Of a DNA stretch of 57,869 bases, positions 27,551-36,355 are shown piece by piece. Made by a program: the position numbers and the translations under genes. The stretch's first letter is position 1. Each line of letters starts with the position of its first letter. The notes beneath the pieces were generated by a model. It worked only from the letters and a program-made list of their open reading frames with translations, was not told the DNA's origin and did not search any database. The stretch comes from an uncultured bacterium (GTDB lineage: Bacteria; CSSED10-310; CALFER01): contig CALFER010000050.1 in NCBI GenBank assembly GCA_937951895.1, forward strand, positions 1-57,869. Direction: 5' to 3'.

Positions 27551-30500
27551 TCACGAGCCTTCCGGATCGCCGGTTTCAAGCGCGATCGTCGCATCGTCGG
27601 CATCCGGATCATCCATCATTTCGTTGCAAAACGTCACGGTCGATCCGTCTTTCATCCGTTCCGCCAGCATCCGCAACCGTTCCATTCCGGTCCGGATTTC
27701 AGGCTGATTCCGGTACTGTTCACGAAGATTCTCATCGAGACCCCGGTGGATATCCAGCAGGATGGCTGCCGCCCTTCTGAGCGGCCGGATGGCATGTCCG
27801 GGACACGCATTTGCATCGATCGACTGGCCGATCAGGGACAAAAAACGCCACTCATAGATCAGATGCCTGCGGTGTCTCGCGACTTTCAATCCGCCGACTG
27901 CGATCCTGCAAGCCTCGTCTGGAATCCCGCATGTCAGACAGATTTCCGCCAACCGCCATCTCGTTTTCAGAATCGCGTCCGAATCTCCGAGATTCATCGC
28001 GCGTTCCAATGTATCGTGGCCTTTCTCCAGGGCCGCTGCCTCCGATCCGATTCGCGATTCGATCAGGCTGAGATTCGCGGATACCTGGATCTCGAGAGCC
28101 TGCATGCCGATCCGGCGACTTTCATCCAGTGCGGACTGAAGATATCCCCTCGCCAGTCCCATCTCATCCGTCGCCATGTGGTACTCCCCCAGAAAACTCA
28201 GGGAGAAGGCCAGGATCCACTTCTCGCCGGTCTCTTCAGCGATCTCGATCGCCGACCGGTAATGCGTCGCCGGTGCTTGCCGATCCCCCATCTCCAGAAG
28301 CAGATTGGCGGTATTGATCAGCGCGATCGCCGTGCCCGCCCTGTCGCCGATACCGCGGGCGATATCGAGCGATTCGCGGAGAGAAGTCGCAGCCGGACAG
28401 TATTCGCCCTGCTCCTGATAGATCAGCGCGAGATTCCCCTGGATGATGGCGATGTGGTAGATATCCCCGATTTTGCGCGCGATCCGGAGCGACTCGCGGT
28501 TCGACTCCAGGGCTTTCGCCGTATCCCCTCGCGCCATGTGAATCCCCGCGATATTGATCATCACCTTCAGGATCTGATGCTGCTCGCCGAGTGTCCGATA
28601 CCGGCCGATCGACTGCTCGAGAACCTCGAGTGCCCGGTCATAGTCTCCGAGGTAGTAACAGGCCATCCCCAGGTTCGATTCGCACATCGCCGCAACCGGC
28701 GCATCGACCGGATCGGCCTTGTCGCGCAAGGTCGCGAACAACTCCGATGCGCGACGGAAGTTGCCGAGATTCAGCCAGACCTGAGCGAGATTGGCGGCGA
28801 TAAAGAGGCGTTCAGTCTCGTTTTCCGGTGATTCCGGCACATATTCCAGCGACTTCTGGAACGACTCCAGTGCCTCGTTCAGACTCCCGGTCAACACCTG
28901 AATCCGGCCGATGTTGAGGAGGCCTCTGCCCTGCTGCCGCGCGTCCGATCTCCGTTGAGCCGATGCGAACTGCTCCCGGTAATCGGCGAGCGCGAGATCC
29001 ATGTTGCCGGTCATCTCGTATGTCTGCGCCCGCAACAGAAGCGCATCGCTCTCCAAAACCTCGACCTCCTCTCCGGGAAGATCGACCTTCCGCAACAACT
29101 CCATGATCCGCTGAATGAACTGCCTCGCGGATCGGGGAATGACAGATCGGATCGCATGCCTGCCCGCTTTCCCGTAGTAGTCGATCGCCTTCCGGTACTG
29201 CTGCGCGCGATCGTAATGGTAGGCCAGCCGTTCGTGCGTCCCGGGACCGTCCTCGCCATCGATCCGCTGAATCGCCTCGGCCGCTTTGAGATGCAGCCGG
29301 TTCCGTCTGAGATTGGAAAGCGATTCATAGAGCACCGTCACAATGATGTTCTGCGAAAATTTCAGTTCGCTGCCGCCCTGCCCCGACACCTCCTCCAGAA
29401 TCCGCGCCCGGATTGCCTCGTCGACCAGATCGAGCAACTCGTCTTCCGACGCATCCGTGAGAGCTGCCAGGAGCGCGAAGGGGAAACGGACACCGAGGAC
29501 GGAAGCGCGGCCAAGCATCTCGCGAGTCTTGTCCGACAGCCGTGCGATCCGCTTGACAATCACGTTCCGAAGCCGCTCGGGAATCCGAACGATCGACAGG
29601 GTCTGCGTGTCGATCCCCGGCACCGCCATGTGCTCGGTCTGCTCCAGATCAAACCGCCACGCACCCTGATTGAAACTCAGGAACCGTTCATCGATCAGCC
29701 CCTTGATGATTTCCTCGACAAAAAACGGATTTCCGCCGGATTCCTGATGCACCTGGGCGATCAATTCCGTGGAAATCTCATGCGCCCCAAGCATCGCTTC
29801 GATGAGCTGCCGCGTCCAGTCGACGTCCAGCGACGCCAGCACGATTTCGCGACACTCATCCATCCCCCGGAGCGCATCCCGCACCCGCTGCAGCGGCTCG
29901 ACCGCCTCGAGTTCAACCGGTCGGTACGCCGCGACGACCAGCACGCCGGTCCGCCGGGAGGTATCCGGATCGAGCAGAGCCCGTGCGAGATAATGCAGGA
30001 GTTCGAAACTCAGGTCGTCGGCGAAATGGATGTCATCGATGACGATCACGACCGGCCGGTCGGCGGACAGATTGGTGAGGAGCGTCCGGATCGCGTCGAA
30101 GGCACGGAATTTATGCTGGAGGGGTTCGAGTTGCGCGGCGGGAGCGATCCCGGCCAACGCTTTTATCTCCTGGAAGCGGGGGCAGATCGAGGCCAGAATC
30201 GGGCCGCGGCCCTGGAGAATCCGGAGCGCGGCTTCGGGTTCCATGGCAGCGAGTTTATCGGCGATCACTTCGAGTGGCCGGATGAACGCGCCGTAGGGGA
30301 AGCGTTCGAGTTCCGCGCAGGCTGTCTTGAGCGCCATCGCGCCTTTGAGCCGGGCCGCCGTGGCGATCTCCTGCAGAAACGCGCTCTTGCCCATCCCCGC
30401 ATCGCCCTCGATGAACATGATCCCGCCGCATCCCTCTTCGAGCCTTTCGATGCAGGCCCGCGCAACCGACAGCTCCCGATCGCGGCCGATGAGACCCGGC

Positions 30501-31441
30501 GTGAGCAGCACGGGTTGACGCTCGACGGGTTGAAAATCCGGTGTCTGCAGCGTCATCGTCAGATCGGCCGGGACATCGGGCATCGCGCCGGCCAGCGGGA
30601 TGTTCAGAAGGGCCAGATGGAGATCGGCCGCGGAGTTGAAGCGGTTGATCGGTTGTTTTTCGAGCAGCCGGAGGATGATCCTTTCGAGTTCCGGAGGCAC
30701 ATCGGGGTTGATGATCCGCGGCGGGACGGGTGCTTCCCGGATGTGTTTCATGAAGACCGCGAGAATGCTGTCGGCGCGGAACGGGAGGCGGCCCGTGCAG
30801 ATTTCGTACAGGATCACTCCCATCGAATACAGATCGGTGCGGTGGTCCAGGCTGCGGCCGAGGCCCTGTTCGGGGGACATGTAGGCGACCGTGCCGACGA
30901 ACATGCCGGTCTGCGTCAGCGAATCCTCGATCAGATCGGTTTCCTTGACCAGTCCGAAGTCCATCAGTTTCACGGCACCGTCGCGGGTCAGCATGATGTT
31001 GGCGGGCTTCAGATCGCGGTGGATGACGCGTTGGGAATGGATGTAGTTGAGAGGATCACAGATGCGGATGATCAGGTCGATGAGTGTTCGGAAGTCCGAA
31101 GCCGATTCGGGGATGATCCGCTCACCGCCCGTTTCGTTCGGATTGCGGATTTTCTGTTTGAGATCCCCGCCTTCGATGAATTCCATGCTGAAGAAGACGT
31201 GGTTGCCGTCTTCGCCGTAGTCGTAGACGCGGGCGATATTGGGATGATCGAGGCGCGCCATGGAGCGGAATTCGCGTTTGAACCGGAGTGAATTGGTGTT
31301 GTCGAGGAGGACTTTGAGGGCGCAGGTGAGATTGCGGTCGGGGTCGAAGGCTTCGAAAACGCGGCAGACACCGCCCTGTCCGAGTTTACGGCGGATCTGG
31401 TAGCGTCCGATGTGCGGAAGACCGGCGGACAGGTCGTTCAT
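27551..31441 (-). CDS. Ser/Thr protein kinase with STAND ATPase and TPR sensor (kinase 2)
   Basis: A 1296-residue close paralogue of kinase 1. The kinase domain has GQGGVCRV (21-28), K43, HRDLKPAN (141-148), DFG (161-163) and MSPEQGLGRSLDHRTDLYS. The STAND ATPase has GDAGMGKS (346-353), VVIVIDDIHFADD near 450 and QESGGNPFFVEEII. TPR-type repeats fill the C-terminal 600 residues, for example GDYDRALEVLEQSIGRYR. ATG 31441 is preferred over an in-frame ATG at 31534, because a GGAGG lies upstream and the kinase fold begins 12 residues later, as in kinase 1. A good promoter at 31469-31497 reads into it, so it probably heads the eight-gene cluster ending in the epimerase. Likely cytoplasmic; ligand and substrates unknown. 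Confidence 0.93.
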   Translation of the reverse strand: MNDLSAGLPHIGRYQIRRKLGQGGVCRVFEAFDPDRNLTCALKVLLDNTNSLRFKREFRSMARLDHPNIARVYDYGEDGNHVFFSMEFIEGGDLKQKIRNPNETGGERIIPESASDFRTLIDLIIRICDPLNYIHSQRVIHRDLKPANIMLTRDGAVKLMDFGLVKETDLIEDSLTQTGMFVGTVAYMSPEQGLGRSLDHRTDLYSMGVILYEICTGRLPFRADSILAVFMKHIREAPVPPRIINPDVPPELERIILRLLEKQPINRFNSAADLHLALLNIPLAGAMPDVPADLTMTLQTPDFQPVERQPVLLTPGLIGRDRELSVARACIERLEEGCGGIMFIEGDAGMGKSAFLQEIATAARLKGAMALKTACAELERFPYGAFIRPLEVIADKLAAMEPEAALRILQGRGPILASICPRFQEIKALAGIAPAAQLEPLQHKFRAFDAIRTLLTNLSADRPVVIVIDDIHFADDLSFELLHYLARALLDPDTSRRTGVLVVAAYRPVELEAVEPLQRVRDALRGMDECREIVLASLDVDWTRQLIEAMLGAHEISTELIAQVHQESGGNPFFVEEIIKGLIDERFLSFNQGAWRFDLEQTEHMAVPGIDTQTLSIVRIPERLRNVIVKRIARLSDKTREMLGRASVLGVRFPFALLAALTDASEDELLDLVDEAIRARILEEVSGQGGSELKFSQNIIVTVLYESLSNLRRNRLHLKAAEAIQRIDGEDGPGTHERLAYHYDRAQQYRKAIDYYGKAGRHAIRSVIPRSARQFIQRIMELLRKVDLPGEEVEVLESDALLLRAQTYEMTGNMDLALADYREQFASAQRRSDARQQGRGLLNIGRIQVLTGSLNEALESFQKSLEYVPESPENETERLFIAANLAQVWLNLGNFRRASELFATLRDKADPVDAPVAAMCESNLGMACYYLGDYDRALEVLEQSIGRYRTLGEQHQILKVMINIAGIHMARGDTAKALESNRESLRIARKIGDIYHIAIIQGNLALIYQEQGEYCPAATSLRESLDIARGIGDRAGTAIALINTANLLLEMGDRQAPATHYRSAIEIAEETGEKWILAFSLSFLGEYHMATDEMGLARGYLQSALDESRRIGMQALEIQVSANLSLIESRIGSEAAALEKGHDTLERAMNLGDSDAILKTRWRLAEICLTCGIPDEACRIAVGGLKVARHRRHLIYEWRFLSLIGQSIDANACPGHAIRPLRRAAAILLDIHRGLDENLREQYRNQPEIRTGMERLRMLAERMKDGSTVTFCNEMMDDPDADDATIALETGDPEGS

Positions 31442-31468
31442 GCGGGATCGAGCCTCCACAGGAGTTAG

Positions 31469-31497
31469 AGGATAGAGAGATTGCCGGTTTTTTTCAA
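31469..31497 (-). promoter_or_regulatory. Promoter for the kinase 2 / surface-protein cluster
   Basis: On the minus strand TTGAAA (31492-31497) and TATCCT (31469-31474) are 17 bases apart. The start would fall near 31462, about 20 bases before the kinase 2 ATG. The minus-strand cluster has no equally good promoter in the gaps I checked by eye. Confidence 0.5.
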
Positions 31498-31533
31498 TGC
31501 GGACGTAAAGACCGCAGATCCGAAACAATCGCA

Positions 31534-31562
31534 TTGAAGTGAAGGCCGGATTGGTGTATGAT
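31534..31562 (+). promoter_or_regulatory. Promoter for the 31616-40679 surface operon
   Basis: TTGAAG (31534-31539), 17-base spacer and TATGAT (31557-31562) match sigma70 boxes at four and five positions. Transcription from about 31569 would give a 47-base leader with GAGGAGG at 31601-31607 before ATG 31616. It is back to back with the kinase 2 promoter. Confidence 0.55.
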
Positions 31563-31622
31563 AGATAGTACGATTTTTGGAATTATCTGAGTAACCTAAA
31601 GAGGAGGAAACAAGAATGAATT

Positions 31623-31646
31623 CAGCCCGTCAGCCCGTCAGCCCGT
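31623..31646 (+). repeat. Octanucleotide tandem repeat (CAGCCCGT)x3 after a start codon
   Basis: Three perfect copies of CAGCCCGT begin five bases after ATG 31616, which has a strong ribosome binding site. With three copies the frame from that ATG ends at a TAA after 16 codons. With two copies (or five) the ATG would read through a full signal peptide into the 1500-residue frame. This is the layout of a contingency (phase-variable) locus. Confidence 0.8.
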
Positions 31647-31698
31647 CACTTCGTATAACCTTTTAATCTCGGTTATCGTTGTTCTCCTGTTTTTATGT

Positions 31699-34600
31699 GT
31701 GTCGGGTCGGGCACAGACACCAACGCCAACACCCTTTATGACTCCAACCTGGGGTCCGGGATGGGCGGAAAGAGCGGGAAACCATTTGTACTATGCCCTT
31801 GAAGGTCCCGATCGAGGCGATTTGATCCTCCTGCGGGGCGTCGGGGAATACTATGAAGTCAGAGACATCTCGGCTGATCCATCCGTTTCAGTCGATCCGC
31901 TGTTTGATCAACTGCAATCCAACGGAATCAATCTTGTTCGCCTTTTTGTATATTCCGGCAAAAAAACGAATCCAACGAGCGGAAACTTTCCATTTCTGTT
32001 TGATGCCGGGAAGTACCGTCTTTACCAATTCAATCCGTATTATTTCCCGAGCCTTCAGCGATACATCGAGTCTGCAAGAAATCATGAAATTTATGTCCTG
32101 ATATCTCTGTTCGATTTTTCCGATGATATAAACACTGGCGGACTGTCTAATTCGGCCTGGTATCACGCCAACAACCATGTGGAGGATTACCCGGAATTCG
32201 AGTCCGATCAGATATGCGTTTTTTTCGACATCTTTTCCAACACAACGGAAGCCATCGAGCTTAAGAACGCACAGAAGAATTTCGTCGAAAAAGTGGTGAA
32301 CGAAACGAAGAATTATCCGAACGTCATCTATGAAATCGCGAACGAACCCAAATGTTCCGATGCAAACGTCGGAAACTGGCTTCGAGAGGTCTCACGGTGG
32401 ACGAAAGATGCCTGTTCCGGAACTCGGCTCACGGCATGCGTTGCGAGTGATTATCCTCATGTAGACCACGCCATTCTATCTGATCCCAATGTCGACATAT
32501 TCGCAAGGCATGCTGCCTATCGAGGATACAATGAGGCATGGGCCAGTCCAACGCCTGTGTTAACTGTAACGGCGACTCCGTTTCCTGTCGATTGCGACTA
32601 CCGACACTATTATGGGTGGGATACGAATACCTTATTGGCAGAAGCCTCGTATTTAAAAAACGACACACAATACGCCAATCCCACCGGAACTCCACCTGCT
32701 CCGAGTAACAAGGTCCGACTCGTGGACACGGACGGCTGCCATCGTGGCACAGAGACACACAACAACGGAAAACCTCGGGGTCGCGACTTCGATGACAACT
32801 GCATGGTCTGGGCCTTCATCGGTTACCTGTATGGAGCGGGATTCAACACCAAGGAAGCCATCCATCCCGACGCCAATGATCAGGAGATCGATTGCACACC
32901 CGCGCCGGGACAGTATTCCTGCACGTTCGAAGAAGAGGTACCCTATACGGTTGAATCCGGGCAACCCTGGGCGCATTCCGATGACTTCTGGTGGGAAATT
33001 CCGCCCGAAAACCCGGATCCCTGCCATAACAACACCGGTTTCGATGTCAATCTGGCGGATTTTCTGGAGAGCACGATCGGACCGGATTGCATACCCCAGA
33101 ATTACATACTCTCTGCTGGTTTCGGCAAGGAGAATCACTACTCAACCGATGATGCTCAGTTATGGATGAAGCTCGGGAAGATTTGGCAATACAATCTTGG
33201 AACCAATCCGTTCAGCATCGCACGACCAAACACTCCCTGGTCTGCTTCGTCCAACCAGGACCCATGGGAAGACAGCGGTCAAGCATACTCTCTTAACTTG
33301 GCATACGATGATGGGTATTTTCAAGCAAACATCGGAGCCGATGTCTTCGGATCCGACGAACAAACGAGCTATCCGTTCATGGTGCATCGTATTGACACTT
33401 CCACCTGGCCATTCCTCAAAGTGAGCGATCTGACAGGATCGGGTTCACTTCCCTCGGGAATGTTCAGTTCCGGGACTTCCACCGATGTCGTCGGCACGCT
33501 GCTCTCCAATCCTTATACGCTGACGCAATTCAACCCCAGGATCTCCGACAGACTCAAACGGATCTGGGGATTCGAGATCAAACAGAACAACGAACGAGGC
33601 GAGAGTGCGAATCCCAGAATCATAACGGCTGGTTTCAATTACTCGACGCTCAACAATCTGGCGATTTCCGGCCGTGCCGAGATCATACTCACGATCTTCG
33701 ATCCGATGGGAACCCTTCAACATTCGACTATCCAGCATGTTTATATCCGCGTAATCGGCGCGACGGGATGGGTTCATGACCTGCTCGGAGCAGTTCCGCT
33801 TTTTCTGGAAAACGCACAGGCTCAGACGGTCAACGAGGATGGCACCGGAGGACTTCTGATCGGATTGACGTTCGATTTCGAACTGTACGATGCGGAACTG
33901 GCCGAGAACTGGTCGGGTATGGAGCTAAAAGTTGTCGGTGAATATGGGGAAAGCGACATCTGGCCCTATTTCCAGATTCGCGAAGGCGATCTCGGACAGA
34001 CCTACCCCATCCCACCCGCCGGAACCTACCCGATCCAGACCACACTCCAGCAGATCACTTCCGTCAAGGGTTACGACGACCAGCCCGTTGTTCTCGAACT
34101 CGAAGCAGGGGACTATTACACAAACAGCAATAATCCCATCAACCTGCGCGAAAACTATCGATTGATCGGCGAATCACCCGAATCGACCATCATTCACGTC
34201 GACGGATCGGCCAATGGCGCATTCCTGAACCCCGGCCTCAATTCCCGAATCGAAAACTGCACGATCCAGTGCGGGTCCAAAATCGCGCACTGCGGCGTGA
34301 TCTTCAAGAACTGCATCTTCGAGGTTAACCCGATCGGTACCGAAACCGTCATCGCGATCGATGTCGAAGGCCGGCATAACGGATCGGTTCTGAACTGTCT
34401 CTTCCTCGATTGTCGTCAGGTCGCCCATGCCGGATACGATGCCGTGCTGAACATGACGGACTGCACGATCGATGGGGCGAATACCGGCGTGGTCCTGGAA
34501 TCCAATGCGCTCGGGTTTGTCTCGAACTGCATCTTCAACAACGATCCGTCTCAGGCAATCATCGATATCTCGGATACTTCGGAACTCGAGATTTACTACT

Positions 34601-36276
34601 GCTGCTTTGCCAATTCCGGATACCTCAGTGTTCATGACGATGCCCTGTCCAACGAAGCGGACTCGTTTGTCGACGATCCGGAGTTCATCGATGCAGCCAG
34701 CGGCGACTACAGACTCAAGCAACCCAACATCCAGTACACTTTCGACGAAACGAGCCCCTGCATCGATACCGGCCGGCCCATGCTCTTCGAGTGCCGGTCC
34801 TCGACATCGCCGGACGGCTCGATCGACCGGGATCGATTCGACATCGGATATCACTATCCGGCCGGAGACTTTGAGTATGTCGTTCCGAAGTATCGCGCCT
34901 CCGCTTCCGGGTCGAACGCCTGGACCTCGGAACTGGCCATTCAGAATCCGAACGAGTATGAACTCCATGTGACACTGGACTACTACAACGCGAATGGAAC
35001 GCAGGCGGGGTCATCGGTCGACATCGCGATCGATCCGCATGCGACGTACCGGCATGTCCTGACCAGCAGTAACGCGCCGGTCACGACCGGGAGCATCGAG
35101 TTGAAGGCGGATGGCCCCTTGTTCGGACATTGTCTGCAGACCTACACCCATACGACTCAGGGCGTACGCAGTTTCATGACGCAGATTCAGAGGGGCGATA
35201 CCGGATCGGTCGATGTCAGTTCGACCAGTCTGTGTACCGGGAACTGGACCGCGCACTGGGGCGGCGGTACCAACGTCGGATCCACGGAATTCATCGTCAA
35301 GAATTATCACGATGAACCCGTGGTCATCACCGTGGCTCGATTTTTCGACCCGAACGGCAATGCGCTGGTTCCCGCACAGTTGAGCAATTACACGCTGGGT
35401 GCGCACAAGATGTATTCGGTCACCAAGAGCAGCGGATTCGCCCTGACCTGGGGCAGTTTCCGGATCGACAGCGACAAACCGCTCGTCGGTGAGATGGTCA
35501 TCAACTCGAGCAACACCAACTCGGCGCACTATTTCAGTGAATCGGTGATCATGGTACCGTCGACTCTGTTCGGCATGGATCTGATCGCGCCGATGGTGAA
35601 GTGTTCGAATGCCGGTGCCCGGGAATACGAGGACTATATCATCGTCAAGAATGTCGATGATTCCAGCGTCGGGATTGACATCACCTTCACGAACGCGGAC
35701 GGCACGCAGCCATCGCCTCAGCCGTTTCCCTCGACGATCACCCTGCCGGTGAACGGACTCTATGGAATCGATGTCTGGAGCGCTTTTCCGAGCCGATATT
35801 TCGAGGGCAGCGTCCGGATCGAATCCGATGGTCTGATCATCGGGCACAACGAGGTAGTCGGATTCAAACCGAACGTACAGTTTACCCAGGGAGAGATGTC
35901 GATTGCGGGCGCGGAACTCGATTCGCGATACTCCGATGCCGGACGATTCTACGTTCCGGCCTGCCGGGGGTATTATTCGACTTCCGAGAGTGAAACCGCG
36001 CAGATCGTACTGAGGAATCTGGACACCGTGTCGACATCCGTCACCATCAATGCATTCGATATCGATGGGAACTATGTATCGGCCAAGAGTGTGACCACGT
36101 CGATCGGTGTAGGTGCAACGTATTCCTATTCGTTGTCGAGCACATCAGGGGAATCGATTTACAGTATCGAGATCGATAGTGACGGGCCGATTTCGGGCTG
36201 GTCCGAACGGCAGTGGCAGATTTCGAACGGGACCAGGGATTACTACGATGCGAATCTGGTACAATACTGGAAGTAA
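31699..36276 (+). CDS. Giant exported GH5-like / beta-helix surface protein, start out of frame
   Basis: The long frame, read here from GTG 31699, is 1525 residues. The real start is almost certainly ATG 31616, which is out of frame: bases 31654-31713 encode YNLLISVIVVLLFLCVSGRA, a perfect signal peptide in the long frame, but no start codon precedes it. Residues 30-300 resemble a GH5-type TIM barrel, with NVIYEIANEP placing the acid/base glutamate at about 216; LVDTDGCHRG sits where a nucleophile region would be, so activity is uncertain. A TPVLTVTATPFP linker interrupts the barrel. A beta-helix follows (about 770-1030, many NC/C-turn repeats) ending in DIGYHYP. Three or four repeated beta-sandwich domains (WTSELAIQNPNEY, STEFIVKNYHDEP, EDYIIVKNVDDSS, AQIVLRNLDTVS) complete it. 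First gene of a three-gene operon; 79 bases before the next. Confidence 0.8.
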   Translation: MSGRAQTPTPTPFMTPTWGPGWAERAGNHLYYALEGPDRGDLILLRGVGEYYEVRDISADPSVSVDPLFDQLQSNGINLVRLFVYSGKKTNPTSGNFPFLFDAGKYRLYQFNPYYFPSLQRYIESARNHEIYVLISLFDFSDDINTGGLSNSAWYHANNHVEDYPEFESDQICVFFDIFSNTTEAIELKNAQKNFVEKVVNETKNYPNVIYEIANEPKCSDANVGNWLREVSRWTKDACSGTRLTACVASDYPHVDHAILSDPNVDIFARHAAYRGYNEAWASPTPVLTVTATPFPVDCDYRHYYGWDTNTLLAEASYLKNDTQYANPTGTPPAPSNKVRLVDTDGCHRGTETHNNGKPRGRDFDDNCMVWAFIGYLYGAGFNTKEAIHPDANDQEIDCTPAPGQYSCTFEEEVPYTVESGQPWAHSDDFWWEIPPENPDPCHNNTGFDVNLADFLESTIGPDCIPQNYILSAGFGKENHYSTDDAQLWMKLGKIWQYNLGTNPFSIARPNTPWSASSNQDPWEDSGQAYSLNLAYDDGYFQANIGADVFGSDEQTSYPFMVHRIDTSTWPFLKVSDLTGSGSLPSGMFSSGTSTDVVGTLLSNPYTLTQFNPRISDRLKRIWGFEIKQNNERGESANPRIITAGFNYSTLNNLAISGRAEIILTIFDPMGTLQHSTIQHVYIRVIGATGWVHDLLGAVPLFLENAQAQTVNEDGTGGLLIGLTFDFELYDAELAENWSGMELKVVGEYGESDIWPYFQIREGDLGQTYPIPPAGTYPIQTTLQQITSVKGYDDQPVVLELEAGDYYTNSNNPINLRENYRLIGESPESTIIHVDGSANGAFLNPGLNSRIENCTIQCGSKIAHCGVIFKNCIFEVNPIGTETVIAIDVEGRHNGSVLNCLFLDCRQVAHAGYDAVLNMTDCTIDGANTGVVLESNALGFVSNCIFNNDPSQAIIDISDTSELEIYYCCFANSGYLSVHDDALSNEADSFVDDPEFIDAASGDYRLKQPNIQYTFDETSPCIDTGRPMLFECRSSTSPDGSIDRDRFDIGYHYPAGDFEYVVPKYRASASGSNAWTSELAIQNPNEYELHVTLDYYNANGTQAGSSVDIAIDPHATYRHVLTSSNAPVTTGSIELKADGPLFGHCLQTYTHTTQGVRSFMTQIQRGDTGSVDVSSTSLCTGNWTAHWGGGTNVGSTEFIVKNYHDEPVVITVARFFDPNGNALVPAQLSNYTLGAHKMYSVTKSSGFALTWGSFRIDSDKPLVGEMVINSSNTNSAHYFSESVIMVPSTLFGMDLIAPMVKCSNAGAREYEDYIIVKNVDDSSVGIDITFTNADGTQPSPQPFPSTITLPVNGLYGIDVWSAFPSRYFEGSVRIESDGLIIGHNEVVGFKPNVQFTQGEMSIAGAELDSRYSDAGRFYVPACRGYYSTSESETAQIVLRNLDTVSTSVTINAFDIDGNYVSAKSVTTSIGVGATYSYSLSSTSGESIYSIEIDSDGPISGWSERQWQISNGTRDYYDANLVQYWK

Positions 36277-36292
36277 CTGATTATTCAGGGTC

Positions 36293-36333
36293 ATCCGCGG
36301 CTTGTGACCGGATGAACGTCGCAAGCCGCGGAT
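36293..36333 (+). terminator. Strong intercistronic hairpin without U-tract
   Basis: ATCCGCGGCTTG (36293-36304) is perfectly inverted at 36322-36333, and three more pairs extend the stem after one mismatch, leaving a loop of about nine bases. No run of T follows and the next ribosome binding site (GAGGTGA, 36344-36350) is just downstream. It may be a partial terminator, or a barrier to mRNA decay that sets unequal expression of the flanking genes. Confidence 0.55.
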
Positions 36334-36355
36334 CGCTCTTGTGCGAGGTGAGACG

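Noticed and set aside
28955..31291. A 778-codon plus-strand open frame opposite kinase 2
   Set aside because: It is fully antisense to a gene with intact kinase and ATPase motifs, has no ribosome binding site or domain signature, and its composition is that expected from the complement of GC-rich codons.
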